Shown here one piece after another: positions 12,700 to 21,129 of a stretch of 32,693 nucleotides of DNA. Both the position numbers and the translations under genes were made by a program. Location of the stretch: NCBI GenBank assembly GCA_049670505.1, contig JBATTK010000167.1, positions 1-32,693 of the forward strand, read 5' to 3'. Origin of the DNA: JBATTK01 sp049670505 (GTDB lineage Bacteria > Bacteroidota > Bacteroidia > Flavobacteriales > Flavobacteriaceae). The notes under the pieces were generated by a model. It made no database searches and was not told where the DNA came from. It worked only from the letters and a program-made list of their open reading frames with translations. Position 1 is the first letter of the stretch. Each line of letters begins with the position of its first letter.

Positions 12700-14933
12700 G
12701 CAAACAAATCAACGTGGCACTCATAGGCAACCCTAATACGGGCAAAACTTCTGTTTTTAACCAACTTACGGGTCTAAATCAAAAAGTTGGCAACTATCCC
12801 GGTATTACAGTAGAAAAGAAAGAGGGCATCTGCAAACTGCCCCGTGGTGTAAAAGCACATATCTTAGATCTTCCCGGCACATACAGTCTTAACACTAGTT
12901 CTTTGGACGAGAGTGTTGTTGTGGAACTACTTCTAAATAAAAACGATAAGGATTTTCCGGATGTAGCCATGGTCATTACCGATGTAGAAAATCTAAAACG
13001 TAATCTACTCCTGTTCACGCAGATCAAAGATCTTAGGATTCCTACCATTTTAGTCATTAATATGTCCGATCGAATGTCCAGAAAAGGAATTTCCCTGGAT
13101 ATTGGATTATTGGAAGAAAAGCTGGACACCAAAATTGCGTTGGTAAGCACAAGAAAAGGGAACGGTATCCATCGCATCAAGGAATTAATAGTAGATTACA
13201 AAAGCCTATCCGTTGTTCCAAACATAGATACCACGATCATTGCCCCCGATTATTTTGATAGGCTAAAACGGGCATTTCCAAAAGAAAATCTATATAAGCT
13301 CTGGTTGGTAATTACACAGGATGTAAACTTTACCCCTCTTGAAAAAAAGCGGATAAAGGATGCTTCCGCATTTACAACAAAATCCGAATCCGAGCTTAAA
13401 CGCCTACAGCAAAAAGAAACCATTCTTCGCTATAAATTCATTAACGATACTTTAAAGGAAACCTATACCGTAGATATGAACGCGGCCAAAGGGTTTAGGG
13501 CTATCTTGGATAAAGTACTGACCCATAAGGTTTTTGGTTATCTGATTTTCTTCGTGATATTGCTTACGATTTTTCAGGCCATTTACGACTGGAGTCAATA
13601 TCCAATGGATTTTATTGATGAATCCTTTGCGGCCGCCAGCGAATGGGTAAAGGATACGCTTCCACCAGGTGTTTTCACTAATCTGATCGCGGAAGGTATA
13701 TTGGCCGGTATAGGGGGTATCGTAATTTTCATCCCACAAATCGCCTTTTTGTTTCTGTTCATTGCCCTATTGGAAGAAACCGGTTACATGAGTAGGGTAG
13801 TATTTTTGATGGATAGATTAATGCGGCCTTTTGGACTGAGCGGTAAGAGCGTTGTCCCTTTGATTTCCGGAACGGCATGTGCCATTCCCGCCGTAATGGC
13901 TACACGGACCATAGAAAACTGGAAGGAGCGATTGATTACCATTTTAGTGACCCCTTTTACCACCTGCTCCGCCCGTCTACCTGTTTACCTTATCATCATT
14001 GCTTTAGTAATACCAAAAGGGCGATTTTTAGGTCTTAGCTATCAGGCATTGACCCTAATGCTATTATATCTTATCGGTTTCGGAGCTGCTATACTTTCCG
14101 CCATGGTACTGAATAAGATTCTCCAAATAAAGAGCAGAACGTTTTTTGTGGTAGAAATGCCCAACTATAAACTACCCCTACTTAAAAATGTAGCATACAC
14201 CGTTTTGGAGAAGACCAAAAGCTTTGTGTACGGGGCCGGTAAAATTATTCTCGCCATATCCATCATCCTATGGTTCCTAGGTTCCAACGGATATTCCGAT
14301 GAATTTAACAATGCGGAGACAATCGTTAAGAAGCGTATCGAAAATAATGGATTTTCTCCCTACAGCCAGGCCTATATAAAAAACAAATTGGATGGTTACA
14401 AAGGAAGTACAAGAATAAGTGTTATTGATCAAAGTAATGCTATTGGATTAAATGCTTTCCAAGACTCGATCACACTAAAAACAACCCTTCTAGAAGATAG
14501 TGCGGAAAAACAGGAAATTGCAAGTTATAAGCTGGAACATTCCTATATCGGTTATGCGGGCAAAGCCATTGAACCTATTGTAAGGCCTTTGGGATATGAC
14601 TGGAAAATTGGTATCGCCGTAATTACCTCTTTTGCCGCAAGGGAAGTCTTTGTAGGCACCTTGGCCACCATTTACAGTGTGGGTAGTGACGAGGAAGAAA
14701 CTATAAAATACCGCATGGCGGCAGAAATAAATCCCGTCACTAAAAAGCCCTTGTTCGATCTGGCTTCCGGAATCTCCCTTTTACTCTTTTATGCTTTTGC
14801 CATGCAATGTATGAGTACCCTAGCAGTAGTTAAACGGGAGACAAACAGTTGGAAATGGCCCTCCCTACAATTGGTTTTTATGAGTGGTTTTGCGTATATT
14901 GTAGCATTGATCGCTTATCAAATTATTAAATAG
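12696..14933 (+). CDS. feoB: ferrous iron transporter B
   Basis: The 745-residue protein imports Fe2+ across the inner membrane. The N-terminal G domain has G1 GNPNTGKTS (11-19), switch I NYPGITVEKKEG, G3 DLPGTYSL (58-65) and G4 NMSD (122-125). The membrane part begins near residue 270 (VFGYLIFFVILLTIFQAIYD) and has two gate regions: IPQIAFLFLFIALLEETGYM with SGKSVVPLISGTACAIPAVM, and the second with YDWKIGIAVITSFAAREVFV and GTLATIYSVG. Length and order match the family. An insert of about 90 residues between the two gate halves (NNAETIVKKRIENN to KLEHSYIGYAG) is typical of Bacteroidota FeoB. Confidence 0.96.
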   Translation: MSKQINVALIGNPNTGKTSVFNQLTGLNQKVGNYPGITVEKKEGICKLPRGVKAHILDLPGTYSLNTSSLDESVVVELLLNKNDKDFPDVAMVITDVENLKRNLLLFTQIKDLRIPTILVINMSDRMSRKGISLDIGLLEEKLDTKIALVSTRKGNGIHRIKELIVDYKSLSVVPNIDTTIIAPDYFDRLKRAFPKENLYKLWLVITQDVNFTPLEKKRIKDASAFTTKSESELKRLQQKETILRYKFINDTLKETYTVDMNAAKGFRAILDKVLTHKVFGYLIFFVILLTIFQAIYDWSQYPMDFIDESFAAASEWVKDTLPPGVFTNLIAEGILAGIGGIVIFIPQIAFLFLFIALLEETGYMSRVVFLMDRLMRPFGLSGKSVVPLISGTACAIPAVMATRTIENWKERLITILVTPFTTCSARLPVYLIIIALVIPKGRFLGLSYQALTLMLLYLIGFGAAILSAMVLNKILQIKSRTFFVVEMPNYKLPLLKNVAYTVLEKTKSFVYGAGKIILAISIILWFLGSNGYSDEFNNAETIVKKRIENNGFSPYSQAYIKNKLDGYKGSTRISVIDQSNAIGLNAFQDSITLKTTLLEDSAEKQEIASYKLEHSYIGYAGKAIEPIVRPLGYDWKIGIAVITSFAAREVFVGTLATIYSVGSDEEETIKYRMAAEINPVTKKPLFDLASGISLLLFYAFAMQCMSTLAVVKRETNSWKWPSLQLVFMSGFAYIVALIAYQIIK

Positions 14934-14934
14934 C

Positions 14935-15084
14935 ATGAGTTATTTACAACCCATATTGGTCTATATTACTCTGGCAATAGCGGTGGGATATCTGGCCTTT
15001 AAATTTATTCTGCCAAAAAGATTGTTCGCTTCTAAGAAGAATAGCACCAAAGCCTGCGGCCAGGAGGATTGTGGGTGTCATTAG
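14935..15084 (+). CDS. FeoB-associated Cys-rich membrane protein
   Basis: The 49-residue protein has one N-terminal membrane span (LVYITLAIAVGYLAFKFIL), a basic linker, and the Cys-rich tail ACGQEDCGCH (C41, C46, C48, H49). This is the layout of the FeoB-associated small Cys-rich family. It starts one base after the feoB stop and therefore belongs to the same operon. A role in handling or sensing iron at the channel exit is plausible but not established. Confidence 0.85.
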   Translation: MSYLQPILVYITLAIAVGYLAFKFILPKRLFASKKNSTKACGQEDCGCH

Positions 15085-15173
15085 CGGAAATCTTCCCTTT
15101 GTTCCCTATTCCCAGCAAAAAAGCCCCTATCGGCCCTTCACTTCATTTTTTCCCTTTTTTTATACGCCATAAT

Positions 15174-15215
15174 GTAACCTTTTGTAAATTCTAGACTATA
15201 TACTAGTGAACACCA
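15174..15215 (+). promoter_or_regulatory. possible ECF-type promoter before sigma gene
   Basis: The sequence TGTAACCTTTTGTAAATTCTA lies about 55 bp before the sigma-factor start. GTAAC at a -35-like place is common in front of auto-regulated ECF sigma genes, but no clear -10 CGTC box follows. No standard TAnnTTTG promoter is visible either. Confidence 0.25.
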
Positions 15216-15230
15216 ACTAAAAGAACTCTT

Positions 15231-15755
15231 TTGGAAGAGCTTACGGACGAAAATCTGATGTTAAAAGTGGCCAGCGGAAATCTGGATATACTTAAGATTC
15301 TTTTTGAAAGGCACCACGTACATATATATAACTTTTTGTACAAAATGTCCGGAGATAAAATGTTGAGTGAGGATTTAACTCAGGACGTTTTTTATAAAGT
15401 CATGAAATACAGGGCCTCCTATAACAATGGTAAATTTATTTCTTGGCTTTTTACCATCGCGAGAAATAGTTTGAATACGCATTTCAGAAGTGTTAAGGAA
15501 AATCACGAAGGTCTGGGAGTTATTGCCTATAGATTGGCCGCTGAGCAGGAAGAAAAAAACGAAGACTATTCCCATTTGCAAAAGGCATTGGACAAATTGG
15601 AGTCCGCCGATCGGGAATTGTTGGTTCTAAACCGATTTCATGGGATAAGATATGCAGAATTGGCGGAAATAGTCGGTAGCACGCCAGGAGCCGTAAAAAC
15701 CAAGGTAAGCAGAACCCTAAAAAAACTAAAAGTAATTTATTTTGAAAACATATAA
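15231..15755 (+). CDS. ECF-type RNA polymerase sigma factor
   Basis: The 174-residue protein has region 2 (DILKILFERHHVHIYNFLYK, then DKMLSEDLTQDVFYKVMKYR, a standard sigma-70 region 2 with the LTQDVF core) and region 4 (LEKLESADRELLVLNRFHGI-type start, then YAELAEIVGSTPGAVKTKVS, a helix-turn-helix). No regions 1 or 3 are present. The start is a TTG at 15231; an in-frame ATG at 15255 is the alternative but would cut into region 2. It is followed two bases later by its probable anti-sigma gene, and the operon continues with two DUF4097 genes. Confidence 0.92.
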   Translation: MEELTDENLMLKVASGNLDILKILFERHHVHIYNFLYKMSGDKMLSEDLTQDVFYKVMKYRASYNNGKFISWLFTIARNSLNTHFRSVKENHEGLGVIAYRLAAEQEEKNEDYSHLQKALDKLESADRELLVLNRFHGIRYAELAEIVGSTPGAVKTKVSRTLKKLKVIYFENI

Positions 15756-15757
15756 TA

Positions 15758-16546
15758 ATGGATAAAAATCATATTACAGAGCTACTTGCGGAATATTTAG
15801 ATCGTACGCTAGACGAAATAGATCGAAAAAAAGTAGAAGATCATTTAAAGGCCTGTACCCCTTGCACTAAAGAATTGGAGGAACTAAAAACCTTGTTCAA
15901 TGCCTTTGAGCAGGAAGAAAGGGGTATTCCATCGGATACCGTAAAGACCAACTTTTTTGAACTATTGGAGCGCGAAAAACAATCGGTATCCAAAGTTGTA
16001 ACCTTTGACGCATCTGTTCAGAACAGATGGGGAGGTACGCTACTGAAAGTGGCTGCAAGTGTTGTGCTATTGATCGGTGCATTTTTGTTCGGAAAGTACC
16101 AACAGGAAACCTCGTTTAATAAGGAAATTGCCGTATTAAAGGTTGAAAGCCAAGAAATAAAACAGACGGCCATGTTATCCTTAATAGGGAACAAATCTGC
16201 CAGCAAACGTATTCAAGGCGTGAATTATATAGAGGAGTTCACAGATCCGGACGAAACTATCGTAAACGCTTTGGCAGATAGAATGGTATATGATGAAAAC
16301 TCCAATGTACGTCTGACCGCCGCAGAGGCCTTGGGAAAATTTACGGCTTCGGAAACAGTAAAGAACGCTTTTATAAATGCATTAAAAAATGAGAAGGATC
16401 CTACGATCCAAATCGCAATCATACGGATTTTAGTGGAAATCCAAGAGAAAAAAGCAGTAATACCCATGCAACGGTTACTAGAGCGAGAAGAAACACAACC
16501 CTTTGTCAAAGCACAGATCAAATCACTATTACCAAGTATAATATAG
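15758..16546 (+). CDS. zinc-finger anti-sigma factor with HEAT-repeat domain
   Basis: The 262-residue protein begins with a zinc-binding anti-sigma domain (H29, C33, C36 in DHLKACTPC), which would hold the upstream sigma factor. One membrane span follows (TLLKVAASVVLLIGAFLFGK, 94-113). The part outside the membrane (about 150-262) has HEAT-like helical repeats: TIVNALADRMVYDENSNVRL, TAAEALGKF, then VKNAFINALKNEKDPTIQIA and IIRILVEI. HEAT repeats bind other proteins, so the periplasmic part probably senses an interaction. The gene starts two bases after the sigma gene. How the sigma factor is released is not evident from the sequence. Confidence 0.85.
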   Translation: MDKNHITELLAEYLDRTLDEIDRKKVEDHLKACTPCTKELEELKTLFNAFEQEERGIPSDTVKTNFFELLEREKQSVSKVVTFDASVQNRWGGTLLKVAASVVLLIGAFLFGKYQQETSFNKEIAVLKVESQEIKQTAMLSLIGNKSASKRIQGVNYIEEFTDPDETIVNALADRMVYDENSNVRLTAAEALGKFTASETVKNAFINALKNEKDPTIQIAIIRILVEIQEKKAVIPMQRLLEREETQPFVKAQIKSLLPSII

Positions 16547-16566
16547 ACATCAAAAAACGAACAATC

Positions 16567-17319
16567 ATGAAACAATTAGGAATCATTTTATTTATGTGTG
16601 CTGTGTACAACACGGCCATAGCACAAGAAGATTATACAAAATCCTTGAAGGGCATCGAATGGATAAAAATAGAATCAAAAGCGGATATTACCTTAAAAAT
16701 GCATAGTAAAGACCAACTTCTGATAAAAGTCTCCCGTGCGATCGAAACTCCTGAAAAGGCAAAAGGTCTAAAGCTGGTGGGAGAAGATGGGTCGGATAAT
16801 ACCGATATAGGATTTTATGTTATCCAGGAAGGAAATAATTTAATTGTCAAAAATCTTCGTAGGTCGGAAGGAGCGGTGATTTATCTACCGGCCGATCAAA
16901 ACATTTCGGTCAAAAGCACATGGCAAGGGGATATAGAAATTTATGGATTTGTTGGTGAGATCGAAGCCAGTGCCGAATTAAATGGAAGTATTACTATTAA
17001 AGATGTTAGTGGCCCCATAACCGCAAATGCCCTAAACGGTGAAGTTGAAGTGGTGTTTACAAAGGTGAGCCAAGACTCGCCGATAACTTTATATACCACC
17101 AATGGTGTATTGGATGTGACTATGCCCAAGAATACACCCGCCAATCTATCCCTTTATTCCACCCATGGGGATATCTATACCGATTTTGAAATTAATTTTC
17201 CAGAAAAAAATGGCTTGAAGGCCATATCGCACAAAAAATTCACAGGGGCCATTAACAATGGTGGAGTGGATGTTAAATTGAACTCCACCAATGGAAATAT
17301 CTATTTAAGGGAACAATAA
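16567..17319 (+). CDS. DUF4097 family beta-strand repeat protein
   Basis: The 250-residue secreted protein has a signal peptide (MKQLGIILFMCAVYNTAIAQ). The mature part consists of many short beta strands with recurring turns such as ASAELNGSITIKDVSG, TANALNGEVEVVF, LYTTNGVLDVTM, LYSTHGDIYTD and LNSTNGNIYLRE. These N-G turns at each step are typical of the right-handed beta-helix-like DUF4097 family. It is the third gene of the sigma/anti-sigma operon and a paralogue of the next gene. Likely location is the periplasm or cell surface; function is unknown. Confidence 0.85.
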   Translation: MKQLGIILFMCAVYNTAIAQEDYTKSLKGIEWIKIESKADITLKMHSKDQLLIKVSRAIETPEKAKGLKLVGEDGSDNTDIGFYVIQEGNNLIVKNLRRSEGAVIYLPADQNISVKSTWQGDIEIYGFVGEIEASAELNGSITIKDVSGPITANALNGEVEVVFTKVSQDSPITLYTTNGVLDVTMPKNTPANLSLYSTHGDIYTDFEINFPEKNGLKAISHKKFTGAINNGGVDVKLNSTNGNIYLREQ

Positions 17320-17333
17320 TCAATACTGAAATT

Positions 17334-17357
17334 AACCTGTCTCCCGGCAGGCAGGTT
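17334..17357. repeat. degenerate copy of the CCTGCC palindrome
   Basis: The core 17336-17355 (CCTGTCTCCCGGCAGGCAGG) differs at only two positions from the perfect 20-bp palindrome at 9439-9458 and is flanked by AA and TT. It sits between the two DUF4097 genes. Two copies in different contexts mark a dispersed REP-like family in this genome. Confidence 0.65.
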
Positions 17358-17380
17358 CAGTACAAGAAAAACGAACAATC

Positions 17381-18094
17381 ATGAAAAATTTAGGAATCAC
17401 AATTTTGTCGGGCTTTATCTGCCTCGCCATGAACGCACAGAAAAGCATCGAAAAAAACATTGAGTATAAAAATCAAAGTATCGAAATAGATGTGAAGTTC
17501 GCATCCGAAATCGAAATAAAAACTTGGGATAAGTCTACAGTATATTTTAAAGCCGATCTGCTTACAAAGGACGGTAAATATTTGGATTTTTATGAGCTGG
17601 ATATCGATGAAAGCAGGGATAAAATTAGCATTGTTTCCAAGGCCGAACCGGTTTTTAAAAAATTCCAGGACGAATGGAACAAAAATCATCCGGATCAAAA
17701 AAAACGCTATTACAACACGGGGAACCTATATGAATTCAACTATGTACTTTACATCCCGAAAAATTCCAAGTGTACAATCAGTAGTATCAATGGAAACTTA
17801 AAATCCGAGGTAATTGAAGGCGAATTTACCGCCGATCTTATTAATGGCGATATAGCTATAAAGAACTATTCCGGAAACCTGGATTTAAATACGATCAACG
17901 GCGAAATAGACCTTAGCTTACGCAATACAAGTCTAATGGCAGAAACCATACATGGGAATATCTATGCCGATGAAAAGCTGAAGCTTAAAACCACGGATCG
18001 CCATGTGGGACAGAAGGTAGAAGGGAGTTTTGATGATGCTACCCATAGGCTAAGGCTCAATACCATTAACGGGAATATGTACTTAAGGTTATAG
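17381..18094 (+). CDS. DUF4097 family beta-strand repeat protein
   Basis: The 237-residue protein is a paralogue of the preceding gene. A signal peptide (MKNLGITILSGFICLAMNAQ) precedes strand repeats ISSINGNLKSEV, ADLINGDIAIKNYSG, LNTINGEIDLSL and LNTINGNMYLRL. The start region is nearly copied from the first gene: the 20 bases AAAAACGAACAATCATGAAA are identical before both ATG codons. This indicates a tandem duplication. The C-terminus of both proteins ends with the same type of strand (N-G-N-x-YLR). The gene ends 10 bp before the convergent DUF423 gene. Confidence 0.85.
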   Translation: MKNLGITILSGFICLAMNAQKSIEKNIEYKNQSIEIDVKFASEIEIKTWDKSTVYFKADLLTKDGKYLDFYELDIDESRDKISIVSKAEPVFKKFQDEWNKNHPDQKKRYYNTGNLYEFNYVLYIPKNSKCTISSINGNLKSEVIEGEFTADLINGDIAIKNYSGNLDLNTINGEIDLSLRNTSLMAETIHGNIYADEKLKLKTTDRHVGQKVEGSFDDATHRLRLNTINGNMYLRL

Positions 18095-18104
18095 CAATCA
18101 TGGC

Positions 18105-18491
18105 CTAAACAAATTCCCTAATAAAAGAATAGCCTAAAAGTCCCCATCCCACAACCAAAAGCAATCCACCAAGCGGGGTGATAGGACCTAAAAATTTAAG
18201 TTTTTTGCCTTTTGATGCACTTAAGCAAAGGCCATAGATACTAAAGGAAAATAGAAAAGTCCCTATCATAAAGCAATAGACGATATAGGTTTCCAAAGGC
18301 GTTGTAAATCCGAAGTTGAATCCTAGAACAACCAATAAAAGAGCATGGTACATTTGGTATTTAACCCCGGTCTCAAAACTTTTGAGCTGCTCCCCGGAAA
18401 AGGATTTTCCCAGGGCATGGGCGCCAAAAGCACCGAACACCACGGCCAATAAACCATATAAAGCTCCTATAAATGGCACTAAAAGAATCAT
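18105..18491 (-). CDS. DUF423 family membrane protein
   Basis: The 128-residue protein has four hydrophobic spans and the family hallmark GALYGLLAVVFGAFGAHALG at the N-terminus, followed by LKSFETGVKYQMYHALLLVV and then GPITPLGGLLLVVGWGLLGY. This is the YgdD/DUF423 family of small inner-membrane proteins with no established role. It stands alone on the minus strand, convergent with the envelope operon. Confidence 0.9.
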   Translation of the reverse strand: MILLVPFIGALYGLLAVVFGAFGAHALGKSFSGEQLKSFETGVKYQMYHALLLVVLGFNFGFTTPLETYIVYCFMIGTFLFSFSIYGLCLSASKGKKLKFLGPITPLGGLLLVVGWGLLGYSFIREFV

Positions 18492-18596
18492 ATCCCTAAA
18501 ATTTGTTTAAAATAGCTATTGTAATGCGTAAGTTAGGGAAAACCTAAAGATATTGGAGATGCTTCAACGACTATAACCTAATTTTTTACAAAAATT

Positions 18597-18632
18597 ATAA
18601 GGCCCATCCCCTATTGGGTAGATGGGCCTTAT
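18597..18632 (-). terminator. terminator of the SDR block
   Basis: ATAAGGCCCAT (18597-18607) and ATGGGCCTTAT (18622-18632) form a perfect 11-bp stem. On the minus strand it is followed by a T-rich stretch (ATAATTTTTG). It lies 30 bp after the stop of the first SDR gene. Confidence 0.7.
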
Positions 18633-18661
18633 AGTATGCATACCGATGCTGAACGAACTAG

Positions 18662-19411
18662 CTATACCTGTACCATTCCGCCATCTACCTGAATTTCATG
18701 TCCTGTAATAAAGCTTGCTTCCGTACTGGCTAAAAAGAGAACGGTACTGGCAATCTCCTTAGCTTCACCAAAACGGTTCATGGGCACTTGGGATAATATT
18801 TGGCCCGCCATAGTCTGTTGCTGTTCTTCGGGAACACCCGCTTCGTTAAAAAAGTTGGTTCCTATAGGGCCGGGACTTACTGCATTGACCCTTATGTTTC
18901 TATCCTTAAGTTCATTGGCAAAACTCTTATTTAAATATTGGACGGCACTTTTTGCAGCTCCATATACGCTAGCTCCGGGCATTGCCATATCCGTTACCAC
19001 ACTTGTATTGAAAATAATGGATCCCCCTTCATTGACCAGAGGGGCTAATTGTTGCACGGTGAAATACCCACCTTTTACCAAGGTGTTAAATTGACTATCG
19101 AATTCTTCTTCCGTAGTGTCTTGTAATGAATTGAATTTTCCGAAGCCCGCATTTATGAAAAGAATATCTATTGTATTAGTGTGCGCTTCTACTGCTGCAC
19201 GTAAGTTCCACAAATCGGATGTTTTTCCCGCATCGCTCACAATACCCTTGGCATTATCACCTAACACGGCAATGGCTTGGTCTATATTTTCTTGTTTGCG
19301 ACTTGTGATGATCACTTTGGCCCCTTCCTTGATAAATTCTTCGGCCGTAGCCAATCCTATACCGCTGGTACCACCTGTGATGACAGCTGTTTTTCCTTGA
19401 AATTTACTCAT
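18662..19411 (-). CDS. SDR family oxidoreductase
   Basis: The 249-residue protein is a classical short-chain dehydrogenase/reductase. The cofactor motif is TGGTSGIG (12-19), with NAG at 87-89, catalytic S137 (NTSVV), Y150 and K154 (VYGAAK), and the PGPIGTNFF segment after them. The basic residues after the second strand (SRKQ) favour NADP(H). The substrate is unknown. It is the last gene of a block TetR - SDR - SDR on the minus strand and is paralogous to the neighbouring SDR, with catalytic residues at identical positions. Confidence 0.93.
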   Translation of the reverse strand: MSKFQGKTAVITGGTSGIGLATAEEFIKEGAKVIITSRKQENIDQAIAVLGDNAKGIVSDAGKTSDLWNLRAAVEAHTNTIDILFINAGFGKFNSLQDTTEEEFDSQFNTLVKGGYFTVQQLAPLVNEGGSIIFNTSVVTDMAMPGASVYGAAKSAVQYLNKSFANELKDRNIRVNAVSPGPIGTNFFNEAGVPEEQQQTMAGQILSQVPMNRFGEAKEIASTVLFLASTEASFITGHEIQVDGGMVQV

Positions 19412-19494
19412 TTTTTTGTTTTTATACTCCCTGGAAGGCAGAAGTTTGATTATGTTTGATAGTGACCCCTTCCCGTCACCTGTAAATGCTCCGT

Positions 19495-20244
19495 TTAAAT
19501 CTGACTCAATCCACCATCGATGGCCAATTCAATTCCGTTAACATAACTAGCCTCATCCGAAGCCAAGAACAGGACCGCGTTCGCAATCTCCTTAGGCTCT
19601 CCAAAGCGTTTTAAAGGATTGGAAGCGGCAAATCCCTGGCCCATTTCACTCACCGTCTCTTCCGGCATCCCCATTTTATTATAAAGTGGCGTGGTAATGG
19701 GACCCGGAGCGACCGAATTAACGCGTATACGACGAGGTGCCAACTCGGTGGTCAACACCCTTGCATAGGCCCGTAAAGCTCCTTTAGTAGCACTGTAAAC
19801 CGCACCACTGTCAAATCCCTTTAGGTGGACTATGGAAGTATTGAGTATGATGGCGGCCCCATCGATTAAATTGGGGATAGCGTTTTTCACTAAAAATGCG
19901 GGACCCTTGATATTAATATTGAACTGTGTGTCAAAGTGATCTTCATCGATCTGATCGGCCGGTGCAAAATAGGCCACCCCAGCGTTAACAAACAGCACAT
20001 TTATTTTACCATAGGCGCTTACCGCTGCTTCTATTAGTTTTTCATTGTCCCTTGGTTTGGACTGGTCCGCCAAAACAGCTTTGAAATCCCCTGATAGGGA
20101 GGCAGAAACCTCATCCAAAGCCTCTTGTCTCCTACCAGAAAAAACTACCTTGGCGCCTTCTGCCAAAAAGCCCTTAACGGTTGCTAATCCTATTCCGGAA
20201 TTTCCTCCTGAAATCACTACTACCTTGTCTTTAAATCTACTCAT
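19495..20244 (-). CDS. SDR family oxidoreductase
   Basis: The 249-residue protein has the same plan as the downstream paralogue: SGGNSGIG (12-19), NAG near 87-89, S137 (NTSIV), Y150 and K154 (VYSATK), and PGPITTPLYNKMG. The SGRRQ turn after the second strand suggests NADP(H). The equal length and residue positions indicate an old duplication, with sequences now well diverged. A 24-bp inverted repeat lies directly upstream of the start, so the pair is probably repressed by the TetR protein encoded next to it. Confidence 0.93.
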   Translation of the reverse strand: MSRFKDKVVVISGGNSGIGLATVKGFLAEGAKVVFSGRRQEALDEVSASLSGDFKAVLADQSKPRDNEKLIEAAVSAYGKINVLFVNAGVAYFAPADQIDEDHFDTQFNINIKGPAFLVKNAIPNLIDGAAIILNTSIVHLKGFDSGAVYSATKGALRAYARVLTTELAPRRIRVNSVAPGPITTPLYNKMGMPEETVSEMGQGFAASNPLKRFGEPKEIANAVLFLASDEASYVNGIELAIDGGLSQI

Positions 20245-20268
20245 AGCTACAATATTTAATTATTGATT

Positions 20269-20292
20269 ATTTTGAAACAATCATTTCAAAAT
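20269..20292. promoter_or_regulatory. candidate TetR operator before the SDR genes
   Basis: ATTTTGAAA (20269-20277), 6 bases, TTTCAAAAT (20284-20292) is a perfect 9-bp inverted repeat, located between the tetR stop (20306) and the SDR start (20244). Its size and place suit a TetR dimer site. Binding itself is inferred. Confidence 0.55.
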
Positions 20293-20305
20293 TGATTAAA
20301 AAAAT

Positions 20306-20887
20306 TTACTTGATTACTTCCATGGTACTTGCTATAATTTGTTGTAAAATCTTCCTATCCTTTACCAGTATCCCCGTCATCCGAAACCCTTGAAAAGCGT
20401 TAAATATATGATAGGCATACACCATACTATCTTGTTTTTTATTAATAACCCCCTGTTCTTGACCATCCCTGATCAAACTTTGAAAGGTTGTTAATGCCTG
20501 CTCTTGCGTATTGAGAAGCCAAGTTTTAATATTTTCGTCCTGATTTCCCATTTCTGCCTTGCAGTTCATGGAAAAACAACCTTTACTTTGTTCATCACCA
20601 AGTATTTCCGGCAAAAATCCCTCAAAAATAAAACGTATGGCTTCTAAAGGATTGCTAGCTTTGATCAGTGCTTTTTGAAAAAGCACATTCGTCTCCCGTT
20701 GATAATACTTTAAGGCAGCCTGATATAATTCCAGCTTTGAACCAAAGGAATTATAGATACTCGATCGGTTAAGTCCGGTAGCATCTACCAAATCTTGCAT
20801 AGATGTACCATTATAACCCTTGGCCCAAAATATATTTGTGGCCTCCTGCAATACCAATTCTTTATCAAACTCCTCCAACCTTGGCAT
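20306..20887 (-). CDS. TetR/AcrR family transcriptional regulator
   Basis: The 193-residue protein has the N-terminal helix-turn-helix (KELVLQEATNIFWAKGYNG, then TSMQDLVDATGLNRSSIYNS and FGSKLELYQ) of TetR repressors. The C-terminal ligand domain has GCFSMNCKAEMGNQD, found in the TetR_C_11/YxaF-like subgroup, whose members often control nearby reductases. The gene precedes the two SDR genes on the same strand with a 61-bp gap that contains the operator. Ligand unknown. Confidence 0.9.
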   Translation of the reverse strand: MPRLEEFDKELVLQEATNIFWAKGYNGTSMQDLVDATGLNRSSIYNSFGSKLELYQAALKYYQRETNVLFQKALIKASNPLEAIRFIFEGFLPEILGDEQSKGCFSMNCKAEMGNQDENIKTWLLNTQEQALTTFQSLIRDGQEQGVINKKQDSMVYAYHIFNAFQGFRMTGILVKDRKILQQIIASTMEVIK

Positions 20888-20903
20888 GGGAAAATCTTTT
20901 GAC

Positions 20904-20911
20904 CAAATATA
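20904..20911 (-). promoter_or_regulatory. -7 box for the tetR gene
   Basis: The minus strand reads TATATTTG, a perfect TAnnTTTG match 17 bp before the start codon. A TTG lies 17 bp further upstream, slightly closer than usual. Confidence 0.55.
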
Positions 20912-21129
20912 TATTGAAATTATCGTTCCAAAAAAGAATTAACATCGTTTTAGGATTTCAAATTGACCTTCACATGTCCTTGTTTTTGTATCAATCAGAA
21001 GAAAGCATCCTATTTTTAGCTCGGAATATGGTGGGGGCCCAAATATTAATTATGGCCTTTACTTAGCACACATAAATGTTGTTCCATTGATCATTTTTCA
21101 ATACTTTCATTGGATAAAATCAATCAAAA

